From the NCBI GenBank assembly GCA_914767715.1, contig OU612066.1, forward strand, positions 35,438,283 through 35,502,282: DNA of 64,000 nt, read 5' to 3'. Under the pieces are notes generated by a model. The model saw nothing but the letters and a program-made list of their open reading frames with translations, made no database searches and had not been told where the DNA came from. This DNA is from Membranipora membranacea. Lineage: Eukaryota > Bryozoa > Gymnolaemata > Cheilostomatida > Membraniporidae. Position 1 is the stretch's first letter, and each line of letters starts with the position of its first letter. This document shows, one piece after another, positions 36,891 through 48,715 of this stretch. A program made the translations under genes and the position numbers.

Positions 36891-39800
36891 TGACTGAACA
36901 CAATAAGCCTGCTCAGTTTGGAGCGCTTATTGTCAGTGTTTGCTGCGAGTTTGGTTGTTTCATGGTGTATTCTGACCAGCGTATATCTCTTCACTATTAG
37001 GGTGACTAGTGCAGTGCTGTGGATCGAACATGAGAATTTCCTATGGATGTTATTCAGTAATATGTGGGATAGAGCATGGTTTGTGATACGTAAATTGATG
37101 TTATGGACCAGTCCTATAGTTTGTAGAAGATAACGAATGGCTTTTTCTGTGATCAAACATATCTCTACCACTGCTGGGTGCGGCTGAACCAGTCCGCCAC
37201 GATTCTTTGAGTTTATGAGAGTAACATTGTCATCCACAGTGCATGGCGAGCTATCAGTTATGAATGTCATACACTCATTGCATGTAAGTTTGAGTGTTCG
37301 AATGACATATCCTCCTAAAAGAAATGTTAGAATGATGATTGATATACCTATAATAATTATTGATATCATTATGATACGATTATGAAGGGCTGTTTAAGTG
37401 GTCCCAACTCTCTCTTCAGACCCTGTCAGGAGTGGAACTAGATGAAATGCTGTGCTGCTGTACAAAACTTCTATATACTATCTATATATAACTGCGACAG
37501 TCTTGTACAGAAGTTTTCCTCACTTACCTATATAATCCACTATGTCTGATACAGGTTTTGAGAGATCTACTGTGAGAATCTCACTTTCATCTGCAAACTC
37601 ATCGATCTCTGGTTCTTCCTCAGCAGACTTTTTCTTCTTCTTAATCGAGAGAAGGAGTGAGCAGGTGGAGGAAGATCTATCCAGTTCAATACAGTTGGCA
37701 TTTGGACTAGGACTAACGTCGGACTTTACAAGTAGAGCACGCAGTGCAGATTTGAATGTAATAACATCGGGATTATTATTAAATCCACCTTTGGCCCTAA
37801 TTTTGGAAAATAACGTCTCAATGTGGTCCTGGCCTAGTTGGTAGGCGCGTATGTACTTTACGTGTGGATATTCGTTAAAAACAAAGCGACTGACTCCCAG
37901 CAATGATGTTGCAGCTGTCCTGAATCCGAGAATAAACGTATTTCTTCGGCTTTGGTTAACACGATTCCCGTCCGGTAACTCGAGGGTCTCAAGATACACT
38001 AGTATAGTCCCGAGCGATTCTTCTGTTTTGTCGATATTTTCTCTCCTCAATGGACTTTTATAACCTCTGCCGAAGGGATTATGACTGTTCATTATATCGA
38101 ACAACTTATCAAGCTATAAAAAAAGAAGCATCTATGATCACAAGATAATACTCATATATTTATTTGGGATCAAATTTAATTACAAATTATCATAAGATAA
38201 CATAGAAGAAAGCAGGAGGATATCAATAAAAAAATTGGCCAGTTGCTCATACAACTGTCAACATACTGTCTGTCTTTGAACCACCTATATAGCTGCAGAA
38301 AATGGAGAATCAAGCGCTTTAGCAACTGCAATGCATAAGGGTACACAACTCCAGACTCCAGAAAGAACAATGCTGACTTTGCCTGAGCTGCTGTTACCGA
38401 TAACACAAATAGATAGATGCCTATATCACTTATAAAGCTAGCAGCCTATGTTATTATCATGACAGAGATAGGGATAAATATTTTATTACTCAACTCAAAA
38501 CTAACAGTTAAATTCCCTGACAATATTGTTAATACCCCCTCCCATAGCATGATAGTGGAATGTCAATATGCCTTGCTAATTTTATGACACTGTGGTTTCT
38601 TGCCCAATCGAACTACCACTGCTAACCGTATTTATATGCAATAGCTGTAGGAGTATGACGCATCGATAATTATAAAATGACTGACTCAAAATAAATTGTG
38701 ATTACATACATCTATGGAGTCAGCTTGTCAAAGATATTACAGCTACCAGCTACTCAGTTTTTTTACGAAACACATGAGGGTTCTTTTCCGCTCCGTCAGC
38801 AGGTATAATTTTGACAACTAATAAATATCAAAACGCTGCGATTCAATTTTAGAACTATTTTTTCTCTCACCTGCCGAATGAAAGTGATAGTTGGGCCGGC
38901 ATCCTTAAAATTTATGTCCACTTTAGATAAGTACTCGAGAGCATCGGCCACTGATGATGATAACATTTCTGCTGGGAGCTTTACCTTCATCTTCATGTTG
39001 GTCCAATTCATGTGGCGCTTAGTCAGCTTGTTTGCCAATCGGAGACCCATTTCTTGTTGCAGATCATTGAGCTGCTCAATAAACTTATAGTCTATGAAGC
39101 CATCTTTAGTTCTGAATCTTCTCATTGTCCCAAAGGCATTTCTTGCCAGTTTTAACATGTGTACTGCATCCAGCGTGACATAGACCTTGTGTGGCAGCGT
39201 TGGGTGTGGGAAGTGAGGTTTATCGGGAACACTTGCTCCTAGCTTACGCAGTGTAGCAATATTGGACTTAGCTCCATCACAGGTGATGTTGACGACACGC
39301 AGGCCATGCTCAGCAGTGATTTTTAGGCAATCATCTATCAGCTTGTGCTGGACAGCACTGTCAACTTTATCGACGTAAAAGTATCCTATAGGATGGCGGA
39401 TTCCACCAACAACTGGCACCAGTAAAAACACCAAAGCTTCAGATGCCATTTTAGATTTGTCTCCTATAGTGACATACCCCTTCACCTCATGGCCACTTTT
39501 CTCCAAGATAAGTCGCTTACGTATTGACATACTGTCGATCACCAGACTGTAAGCATTATCATGTGTTTTTGTTGACACAAGTTTGATGACGTCTGTTAAA
39601 AAGCCAGGCTCACAGTCAACAGACTCTAACCACCTCCGTATTGTACGTGCATTAGGAAGAGTGAAGTTAGACCTCAAGTATGCATATGCCTTTGGGGAGT
39701 AATAGTGCATTGTGATGGCAAACGCTTTTATTGCCTTACTGTACACGCGTTTCGTTTTCCGGGTCTTGTTTACAGCCCGATTTTTCACAAGCTCACCAAG

Positions 39801-41022
39801 ACAGCCGTCTAGAGCTGAGAGCTGGGTGTTTTGGATTTTGTTCTCTTTCTGCAAAATTTGCAGCAAATTCCTCTGAATCCTGGCCTTGTTTTGCAGTCTG
39901 CTAACGCTCCTTCTCAGAGTGTTTATTTTTTTTTCAGTTTTGGAATTCTCACGGCAGGATCCTCCTTCGGGCGACCTCGTTGTTTTGGGGTATCGGTTGT
40001 GGGTTCAGTGACCGTATTTTCTGACGGATCGATGCTGCTTGGCTCATTTCGTTGTAATATCCGTCTTTCTTTATTCTCAGGGGTTTGTAGATAGTGTGGG
40101 AAGGATTGGAAAATTGTTGGGATAGCATCCTTTTTTAGCAAAGCTCTCCCACCCACACCAGGAGGCCTTCTAAATGTATCTCGTTTGAAATGTTCGCTAC
40201 ATAGAACAGCATATTTCGATGGAGTCCAGTTCTTGCGTTTAACGGCCGAAACCCATACCTTGAGTCTCTCCTGGTTATTTCTGGGGAAGGCGTGGAAGCT
40301 TAAATTAGGATTTCCTGCCGGGTTATTTCCACAGCCGTAGGCAGCACACCAGTTTCTAGATGACTTTTTCTAAAAGCATCACAAATGATAACATATACAA
40401 ATAATTATCATTAAACTACAGCTTTTGATATAATAAACAGAAATTGTAAAATCAATTTCATACGCGTCAGCATGGCCAAGAAAGATTTGCGAGATCACCG
40501 ATTAAGTCTACTCACACCTTTTGACTGCTGTGCCAGTTCTGAGTTGGATATTTCGGGAGTAAATCAGAATTGTCATCTCAAATAGTGTCCCTCCACCCCC
40601 CCCCCCCCCCCACCCCATCACTATCGTTCCACCTTTTTTTTCTTACATTCAAATTTTATCACACCATCGATTATTATTTACTATGCCTATAGCCTTTAAT
40701 TTATGTGCATGTATAGAAGGATGTGGGTATTATTATGTGACAATATTTAATTGATTTCTATCTAAAAAAATAAGGAAGCCTGTCCTCTTAGATCGATGGG
40801 ACAAGCAGAAATTATGCCAAAAAATTCAATCCAATATAGACCGAAATATGACAATGCATACACGAGACCCACCACTGGGCTGTTTCTTACCTTATCATCT
40901 TGTGAAGTGGTAGCAGCAGGATTTTCATCTTGTGAAGATGAGGCAGCAAGATTATCATCTTGTGAAGATGAGGCAGCCAGATCATCATCTTGTGAAGATG
41001 AGGTAGCAGGCTGTAGGCTCAT
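36884..41022 (-). CDS. THAP9/P-element-type transposase, four exons, one frameshift
   Basis: Exons: 41022-40891 (ATG 41022), 40369-38871, 38113-37528, 37314-36884 (stop). Exon 1 encodes four copies of an SSSQDDxLAA repeat. Exon 2 opens with a THAP zinc finger (CAAYGC, SFHAFP, WTPSKYAVLCSEHF), a basic linker, a coiled coil and the RNase-H-like core (LVIDSMSIRKRL, NITCDGAKSN, LDAVHMLKLARN, FIRQ). Exon 3 starts LDKLFDIMNSHNP and has TILVYLETLELPDGNR and HIETLFSKIRAKGGFNNNP. Exon 4 has GYVIRTLKLTCNEC and NSKNRGGLVQP. This is the full P/THAP9 domain order at near the expected length (about 880 residues). Exon 2 is 1499 nt and changes frame at a run of nine A (39925-39933): one base is missing, or frameshifting occurs. 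Otherwise no stop codons are seen. Confidence 0.88.
40594..40610. repeat. Poly-C tract inside the P element
   Basis: A long C run with an interrupted CCACC edge in the first transposase intron. Confidence 0.7.
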
Positions 41023-41245
41023 TTAAAAATAGTTTTGCTATAAACTGAGCTGAGTATTATATCCAGAACTTCTTGGTTTGCCTTGTATCTTGCAACTGAT
41101 GATAGTAAAATTGCAGCTGGGCTTACTTGTGAAGATGAGACAGCAGGGTGCAGGTTCACGTTTTATAAATAAATAATCTCAACGAAGTATGAATATTAAA
41201 ACCAGTAACCACTTTGTTTACATAGTATCTTTCATCTTCTGTTTC

Positions 41246-42026
41246 AGTACAGGGCTGTATTTGTTTTGATAATTTGTATCTCATAAATTAAAACAGATCT
41301 AATATAATTTGGCTGGTATTATACCCTGCGTGCCTTGAGTTACTATATTATTTCATTGATGAGAGATGATCATAGACTTAATATATATATATATATATAT
41401 GTGTGTCACGTACCCTAGCTTCATGATACATACATACATATCTGGAGTTTACAGCCCAGATCTATTCTTCCTCATGAAACGACAAAAAAAATTGCAGTAA
41501 AATCTTGTAACAAGGAATCCAAGCTGAGCAGGTTGTGTTCAGTCATGACTAGGAAAATCCATGCAAAAATCTATGATGATGGTGGTGGTGCTTTGATCTG
41601 GCTCATCCAACAAAATATTTGTGATACTGTGTTGTGGGTATTCTGTGCATTTGAATAGTAGTGGTAGAAGTGTTAAGGGTAGACGGCTGTATTTGTTTCA
41701 ATATTTATTGGATAATGATTGTAACTTATCAGGTCTGTTCTCGCTCTGGATTCGCCTAAGGAGTCAATTTTGTATACCATCTCGTGCGGGAAGGTCTTTT
41801 ACATGAACTCACAAATTTTCTCTGTGTTTGAATAATTAGGGGCCGGACAAGGACCGATACCATGCCCGGCGTCCCTTGATTTTTCACATTATTGCATTGA
41901 ATTGTATACAGTAAACTATGGCTCACAGCACAAACTAATTACGTCATGTCGTGCTATTTAAGTGGGACACATTATGATCAGTGAAGCATAAGCATTGTCC
42001 TGTCTAGGTAGTATATTAAGTCTATG
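41246..42026. repeat. Right terminal inverted repeat of the P element
   Basis: Inverted counterpart of 35608-36391, with indels (for example about 12 extra bases near 41970-41985) and a TA run near 41380-41400. The divergence between the arms suggests an old insertion or tolerance of mismatch in internal parts. Confidence 0.85.
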
Positions 42027-42450
42027 GTTGATAATCTCTCGTTTCGAGTTAGTCATTCTAAATCCATATCATTGTTTGTGGATGACAATAACTTTTCTAT
42101 CTAAAGTACTAGCAACCTAAGCTATCGAAAACTGTGTTTTTTATATCAATGTGCAAACAACTCCTGATTATCGCCTTTCACAAAACATGTGACCGGTAAA
42201 AGTACAATGCACCATAGTTAGTTGTTCTCAATTATGACCGGAATGACTCCCCGAATACCATTGTTATGAGATACTTAAAGTAAATCTCTCATCATCATTT
42301 GGTCAGTTAGCTATTTGCTTTTATGCTTGCAGGTTCAGCTTGGAGAAGAGGAGAGAAAGGACTTGGGACAGCATGACTGGATAGAAACTCTACAACAGCA
42401 GACAGCAGCAGATGTCACTGGACCACAACAAAGAAGTATAGTGTGTTTGT
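42027..42450. repeat. Right half of duplication copy 2
   Basis: Continues from the target duplication with TATCATTGTTTGTGG (42068), the AACAACTCCTGAT block (42148) and the CAGCATGACTG...CTCTACAACAGCAG block (42376-42404). These parallel 25990-26270. The second Trp-rich exon-like segment is truncated by TAG at 42382. Confidence 0.6.
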
Positions 42451-42469
42451 TGGTAATGTTGTGTATTTA

Positions 42470-43360
42470 TTATGTATGTTTGTAAGTCCTTGAAACGTTG
42501 ACCTGTCCTATGTGCTATGGTAAACGATTTATTATCTTGTTACATAAATGCAGACACTTCGACACTTGATACAAACACTACCCTGCGAATTCATTAATTC
42601 TTTTAATTGTTCCTCGAAAAAACCCGCCCAACTTAAAATCCATACTGTGTCAGTTTTTTTTCTGTTTATTTTATGATTTAATTTTTATTTTACTTCGCTG
42701 TTCCCCGCTCTCTTTCACGATTACTCGCTCTCTCTCTTACTCGCTCTCTCTTACTCGCTCTCTCTCTTACTCGCTCCTCTGCCTTCAAACACTCTGTAGG
42801 ATCTATTCACATTATTCTTAACTATTCCTAATTATTTCATTTATTCTTAGTCCTTTATCAACTTTATCCACTTTATCCACTTACCAACTTATCAACTTAT
42901 CCACTTATCAACTTATCCACTTATCCACTTATCAACTTATCCACATATCAACTTATCAACTTATCAACTTATCCACTTATCCACTTTATCAACTTTATCT
43001 ACTTTATCAACTTTATCAACTTTATAAACTTATCACTAGACTAATTACTTAGTTAGTTAGTTAACAAAGTGATCACCTAATTTAAGTAGGTAGGGTAGGT
43101 GCGCGGAAGCAAGGAAACAACTCTTTGTCGTAAGTAACCCTAAAATCCTTTTCAAAGGGGGTCGGGGTTCTTGCTCTGAAGCGAGATCAGAGATTCTTAC
43201 TTAGGCCCAGGGCAGCTGCTAAAACTTGGTGGTTTCTTATCTCGCCGGTTCGCGCTAGCTGTCCTGAATCTAAGTTTAACATATCGACATCCTCTATTGA
43301 CTAAATACATTGGCGCACAATGCCAGTGGTGCACTTGTTCTAATGTTCTCTTTTGTAAAA
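42470..43360. repeat. Composite repeat, copy B
   Basis: Carries GACACTTGATACAAACAC (42565), short TTACTCGCTCTCTC repeats (42720-42780), TCTGTAGGATCTATTCACAT (42792), an ACTTATC-rich array (42855-43035), ACTAGACTAATTAC (43036), AGGTAGGGTAGGTGCG (43087) and CATTGGCGCACAATGCCAGT (43309), in the same order as copy A. No coding potential. Confidence 0.6.
42855..43035. repeat. ACTTATC(C/A) minisatellite
   Basis: 8- and 16-base units (AACTTATCCACTTATC and variants) occupy the slot held by the ACCGCTT array in copy A. Confidence 0.8.
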
Positions 43361-43599
43361 TTGCTTAATTTTGTTATTCATTACTTGTTATCCTTCTGTC
43401 TGCTTATAAAATATTCTTGATTATTTCATTTCATCAATTCATCTCTTTCCTATCTCTATTCTCTAAACTTGAATCCTCCTTGTTTTCTTCTTTAATACTT
43501 CTAATTGCTGCTAATTAGGCTACTCGGTTCAAATTAAAACAATAGGAAGAAACTTCCTAATTCTTCTCACTTGATTTAGGCTATGGCAGTACATCTTTG

Positions 43600-43892
43600 C
43601 TAGTACTCGAGAACACGTACCTAGTCAGTAGTACACTCCACCTAGACTCGAGGACACAAACTCATCAGCCAGTACATCGTCAGTAGTACATTTAAGCTAG
43701 ACACTCGAGGACACGTATTTAACACCCAGTAGTACACTTAACAGCCAGTACGTCTTCATTAGTACACTTAACCTCGACTCGAGGACACGCACTTAACAGC
43801 CAGTACATCGTCACCAGTTCACTTAACCTAGACACTCGAGGACACACATTAAACATCCAGTCAGTAGTACACTTAATCTAGACTCGAGGACA
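43600..43892. repeat. Tandem repeat of about 57 bases with a CTCGAG core
   Basis: Five to six units share ACTCGAGGACAC, then ACTTAACAGCCAGTACATCG, then AGTACACTTAACCTAGAC. Each unit contains one palindromic CTCGAG. A short CCTGACACCACA repeat follows at 43922-43975. Confidence 0.75.
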
Positions 43893-43979
43893 CTTAATTT
43901 AAATTGAATTCTACTTTCATTCCTGACACCCTGACACCACACCTGACACCTGACACCACACCTGACACCACACCTGTGA

Positions 43980-46530
43980 CAACGAAGTAAAGGTGGAGCC
44001 AACAGAAATAATGCAAAACTACCATATTGTGTCATCAGGCGACCTACACCCATCTACTGTTGTATCAACATAAAGACCGATGTGCCCACTCTTGCGGCCG
44101 ATCCACCCTTCTCTTGCGGTAAAAGAAAATATATGTTCTTGTTTTTTTTTGCGTACATTTACGTCAGCAGTTTTTAATGTGTCTGGAACCAATCTATATA
44201 AGAGCATGGGTTGTCAATGGAAAAGCACCTTCGTTTAAATCTATTTGGCAAGACTCAGTCAGGTTTGTTTAAAAATATTTATAATTATTTTATATGCTGT
44301 ATTTTATTTTATTCTCTTGAAAATAATAACTTGCGTTATCATGGCACACTTAAAAACATGGTTGGATTATTTGTATCAACGAGTGATCAAATTTGAATCA
44401 AATCAAACACAACAATAAATAAACAAAATAAGGAGCATTAAATTGAGCATGCATGGAATCATTAAATAGAAAAAGACATGCATTGTTGTTATGTTGAATT
44501 GCGTTTGAATTAAAAGACTTGGAAATTATGTTTACATAATTAAAAGGCATGCACTCTTGTGTTGAATTTGCACTTGAATAAAATGAAATTGTCATAAATA
44601 ATAATATTGCAAAACACTATCACCTAGTTGAGAATTATCTACCCATGCTTGTGAGCATATACCTCAATAGTGGAGAGGTAAAGGTGGGACTCCATCAGGG
44701 AGGGTGGGATCCCTGACTCCCTGACTCCATAATGGTAAACACTCCTTGTCACTCCCTGGTCACAGCGGGAAGTTTGGGATAAACTCCCTGCTTTCAGCAT
44801 TGGCCACGCATCCATAGTCAAATTACAGAATAAGATGGATCTACCATCAGTCATTTTGATTTAGAGTGGATATCAGGCAATTCAGAAAGTGGATATATAG
44901 CTAGCCTCATCAAAGCGGCCTGTTTTTGTTGTGTTTGAATAAGGCTAGGATCCCACTCGGGTATAACAATTTACAATTCTTGAAGATTTTATCTAAACTT
45001 CCAGCAATGCTATGAACAAATTCATATTTCTTTCTGTCACATTATCAAATTATCAATCATGTTACTATCGTTTAATTCATAGCAAATTAAATACAGTATT
45101 GGAACGTATGCATGGTTCACATATAAGGAAGTATGGTGTTGGTGTCATTTACCCTCACTCTAAGTCTAACCCATGCCATAACAGTTATATTTACATCATT
45201 TCCGTCTAGATCAAGACTAGCCAGTTTGTTGGCTCTGAGCTGATTGACGGGCTCTCTCCCTCCATTGAGTGCCATTGTGTACCCAAATATTTGTTTATTT
45301 ACATGTTTGGATCGCAGTGTAAGCTTAAATATTGTCTGAGCAAGAGTATGGCGCTATTTGCTCATGCTTGTTGAGTATCATACACCTAGTGTTCACAAAT
45401 CTTCTTTAATACTTAATATCTCAACAATTTCACTCATATGGGTGCCAAAAAGTGATCAAGTGATTTCAATATTACAACCAAATTAATACTGCATAAAAAA
45501 GTTCTTCAGTCAAACTGTGATGGCAGGGATGACTAATAAATCAGTATTATATGGTTGGTTAATCTCTAGTGCGCTATATACATTGCCAAATTTTTGGTCC
45601 TTTATTTTTCCCCCTTTGTTGGGATGTTTTCTTTGTCGAAAATTGGATTGAATGTTTGTCATTTCACACAATTCGATCCTGTAATTGGGACATAATATCC
45701 ATTCCCATATAACACTTTTCAGAATGTCACGTCTCATAGCATTGTGTTGAGAATATGAATCAAGGAAGTAAAGTAAGTGATGCTTGCTGTGGGGAGATAA
45801 TTTACCTTAACCGCATTTTGTGAAAGCCAATCAATCAGCCAAGCAATCTCCCAGGTGTGGCTTTTCAGGCCTACATTTTGTAGATATGTATTATTTTTAA
45901 ATTCACTGCTTCCAGCTATGTATTGGTAATTCGAATTCCTATTTACACTTTAATTAAGTTCAATAAAATTTCTTGTGTGTCACAAAGAGCAGATAATATG
46001 ATGCTTCCAATGATAGCTTATAAAAAAAATTGTACCAAATAATCTGACGCAAAGTTCTGTCCAACCAATTTGCAGTACAAATACAGACATTATATAGCAT
46101 AATAACAAAACAATAACCTACGAGCTGAATTAGTAACAAATATCTACAAGGTATGACTCCGTGAATATAAATATGCGAGCTGCATTTTCATAAGAAACAT
46201 GTCACAACAATGATAGAAAATTTCTACACCATTGTCCATTATCATACTATAATCTCAAAATTAATGATGTTTTACGGGAAAAAACAAAAAAAACCCTCAT
46301 GCTTTCTGGCTACAATGTATTATGTATTTATTGTTTTCAGGCAATGGTCTGATATTATGTTCCTGCTTTCTGAAGAAAAGTGATTTAACAAATTAGTTTT
46401 TTAGGTAACACAACAACACAAATCATCTAGATGATGACCTTCTGCCACAGAATATTACTATGCTGTAACTTGATCTGATGCAAATTCAATTTATATTCAA
46501 TTGATATTGATATTGATATTATTTTTATGT
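43980..46530. other. Gene-poor interval
   Basis: No exon set could be supported. A GGGAG hairpin repeat lies at 44764-44795, with related GGGAGGGTGGGATCCCTGAC text at 44698-44717. A TATA-like CTATATAAGAG occurs at 44193-44203 without a convincing downstream gene. Confidence 0.4.
44764..44795. repeat. GGGAG-hairpin dispersed repeat, copy 3
   Basis: AGCGGGAAGTTTGGGATAAA followed by CTCCCTGCTTTC is closely related to the copies at 24.28 and 22.47 kb. Confidence 0.45.
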
Positions 46531-46531
46531 A

Positions 46532-46915
46532 AACTATTGACAGGAATGGCTAATGTTACCGGAGATGCTGATGTGGTGGAGGTTGATGTTGTGGAGGAGG
46601 TAGTGGTCACTGAAGATGGGTTATCGGTTAGTGAAGACAGATTGTGGCCTGATGCGGTAACTATACCATGGCCTGCAAGGGGAACAGAATATGTCAGAGT
46701 AGTATAATCTGCACATAACTCAATATCCGAAGTGGAGGATATAGAACATCTCTCAGCCAAACAAAATCATAGGACACTAGCTGACAATTTTGTGGATGTA
46801 TCACACACTTCGCCAGACAAGCATGGACTGAGAAAACGATAACCTTCGGTGTGGAAGAGGGAACACAATCCCCCCTCGTTCCAGCTTGAGTACTGTGCTC
46901 CTTGACCCTGTAGCT
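46532..46915 (-). pseudogene. Degenerate PAN-like, Ser/Thr-rich exon (copy of 50742-51210)
   Basis: Reading the minus strand, three frames in succession give matching pieces: YSSWNEGGLCSLFHTEGYRF, then VHACLAKCVIHPQNCQLVSY, then AERCSISSTSDIELCADY and a Ser/Thr-rich tail (SSVTTTSSTTSTSTTSASP) before a CCG|GTAACA donor. The Cys pattern (LC...ACLxxC...CQxVSx...CxIS) resembles a PAN/apple-like domain and parallels the intact gene at 48.7-51.4 kb. Two frame changes are needed, so this looks like a decaying tandem duplicate, unless there are assembly errors. Confidence 0.5.
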
Positions 46916-46929
46916 GTAGAAACCTACAA

Positions 46930-48715
46930 CAATGATAATGATGTGATATTCTGTGTTGATGGTAACGAGGTAACTTTCCCAAAACTGAAATTTTATATGC
47001 CACACTGACATTATATGCAATATTTTTTCATATTAGATGATAAGTTGTACAATACACTCGAAAACTATTAAATTGCAAAGCTGCAGGACATTAGCTGCAC
47101 ATATATAGTACATTACCCAGTGCACTGTTGAACATGTAATTCTGAGTGATATCTTTGTTTGCTTCATTTTTTAATACTTCATTTTTTGCACTTAAAAAAA
47201 AAAAATTATTGGAGGATATTTGACACTATTGATAAGATTTAAAAAGAAACAACGACCAAGATGTCATATTGATTTCAACTCGGCTGGCCCAAAATATTGT
47301 GCGTAAACAGAAATGTTTGAACCTGACTTGATAAAACTAAGTTGCTTTAGATTGTTTTTTTATTTTTTATTCCAATAAGAATTTGAAAAAAAAGCTGCAG
47401 TTGTGATGCAGTTTATTGTTTGTGATGATGTTAGTTGTTTTGATGTCAGCTTGTAAAAATGGGTATGATTTGTATACATAGGTATAGCATGTAGCCTGGG
47501 CAGGCTGCCTAGGCTATACATCATTGGTAAATCAATACTCACCAGGCTTAAGGTCAGCTTAGCCACAAATAACTGAACTAACTCCATTATTTATAACTTT
47601 ATATGCTTGGTAAATATATTTGTGGACAATGGCCTAAGTAGCAGTGCGAGTTACTCTGACCGACAAGTTCTTCTATAATTCCTTGCTCTGACCAGTGCTG
47701 CATTTTATAGCATAGACAAATTAGTTATATGATTGAGCTTGGAAACATATCATGTTCAGGAAATATTATGTAGTTTGACAGCCGGAGAATCTAGGATTTG
47801 GTTTCAGGGTTTTATAAAAGCCAACCATAGCTCACTTCCTCAATTAATCAACAGCAACAGAGAAAAGGTAATAAATAGACACCAGCAAGTCAATACTTAA
47901 AACTCAAATGGCAAACAGTTAGGGGGTTTGTGTCTGTCATTTCCTGTTTGGAGGAGTTTGTATACTGCATGGGTATACTGATATTGTGCCAATGTCTAAT
48001 CTCTCATACTTAGTCTAATACTGGTACTTAATTGCAGCACCTCACTGACAGCCATCTCCTGTCACTGGAAGAGTGTCACTGTCACCACTCAACTAAGTGG
48101 TTTATCGGCCATTTACACTTATCAGATTGAAAATAGTGATGACATACAGATTTTATTGTGCTCAAACTATGCCCTTATAAAAATATCAACTGCTGTAATA
48201 AGCATGAAGAGAATTAACAGCTCAAGTGTTACTTTGCAAGAGGTGTGAAAAATCCATACATTATACATACAAATGCCTTACATGGTGAGCTGATATTAAA
48301 AAAAAAACACAGTATTTATTCATATTTGAGCAGTAAATAAAAAATAACCACAAGAACAATGTTACAACAATGAACATCAGTTCATCAGTTAAATTATTGA
48401 CAATTCTCTAGGTGATTTTAGGTTACCTCTATAAAAGTATATGAATGGCCACCCGAACAGGACAACGGCCGCTTAGATGAGAAATGAAATTATGTGTAAT
48501 CTAGAAACTCATGTAGGTACGTAAGCTTAGGCTGAACGCCCCCCCCCCCCCCCCCCAATTAATGACAGTAAATGATGATTGTAATTGTTAGTTAGGTGTT
48601 TTAATAAATAATGTGACCAAGAGGTCGATTTGGTGAGTTGTGATTAGATCTGTACTTTGTTTATTTCATAAACTTTGACTACATCTCCTCACACCAGTAG
48701 CAAACATATTATATA
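46930..48715. other. Intergenic interval
   Basis: Nothing supported apart from a poly-C tract at about 48540-48557. The stop of the next minus-strand gene is at 48716. Confidence 0.4.

Larger units (their letters stand above)
35608..42026 (-). mobile_element. P-superfamily (THAP9-like) DNA transposon, 6.4 kb, 8-bp target duplication
   Basis: The ends CATAGACTTAATATAC... (35608) and ...GTATATTAAGTCTATG (to 42026) are inverted copies. They are bounded by the perfect direct repeat GTTGATAA at 35600-35607 and 42027-42034; 8-bp target duplications are typical of the P superfamily. The terminal inverted repeats extend inward about 780 bases with indels and moderate divergence. The interior holds a four-exon THAP/P transposase on the minus strand. 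Subterminal tandem repeats lie at 36360-36890. The element interrupts a duplicated repeat whose paralogue at 25.1-26.5 kb serves as an empty site. Confidence 0.9.

Noticed and set aside
37520-39090. Plus-strand open frames inside the P element
   Set aside because: Shadows of the transposase exons on the minus strand.
44019-44207. Minus-strand 62-codon frame near a TATA-like motif
   Set aside because: The TATA-like motif is oriented the other way, no splice partners or domain are seen, and the frame ends without support.
45510-45737. 75-codon minus-strand frame
   Set aside because: Has an ATG but no recognisable domain, neighbours or codon signal. It is indistinguishable from chance in AT-rich DNA.
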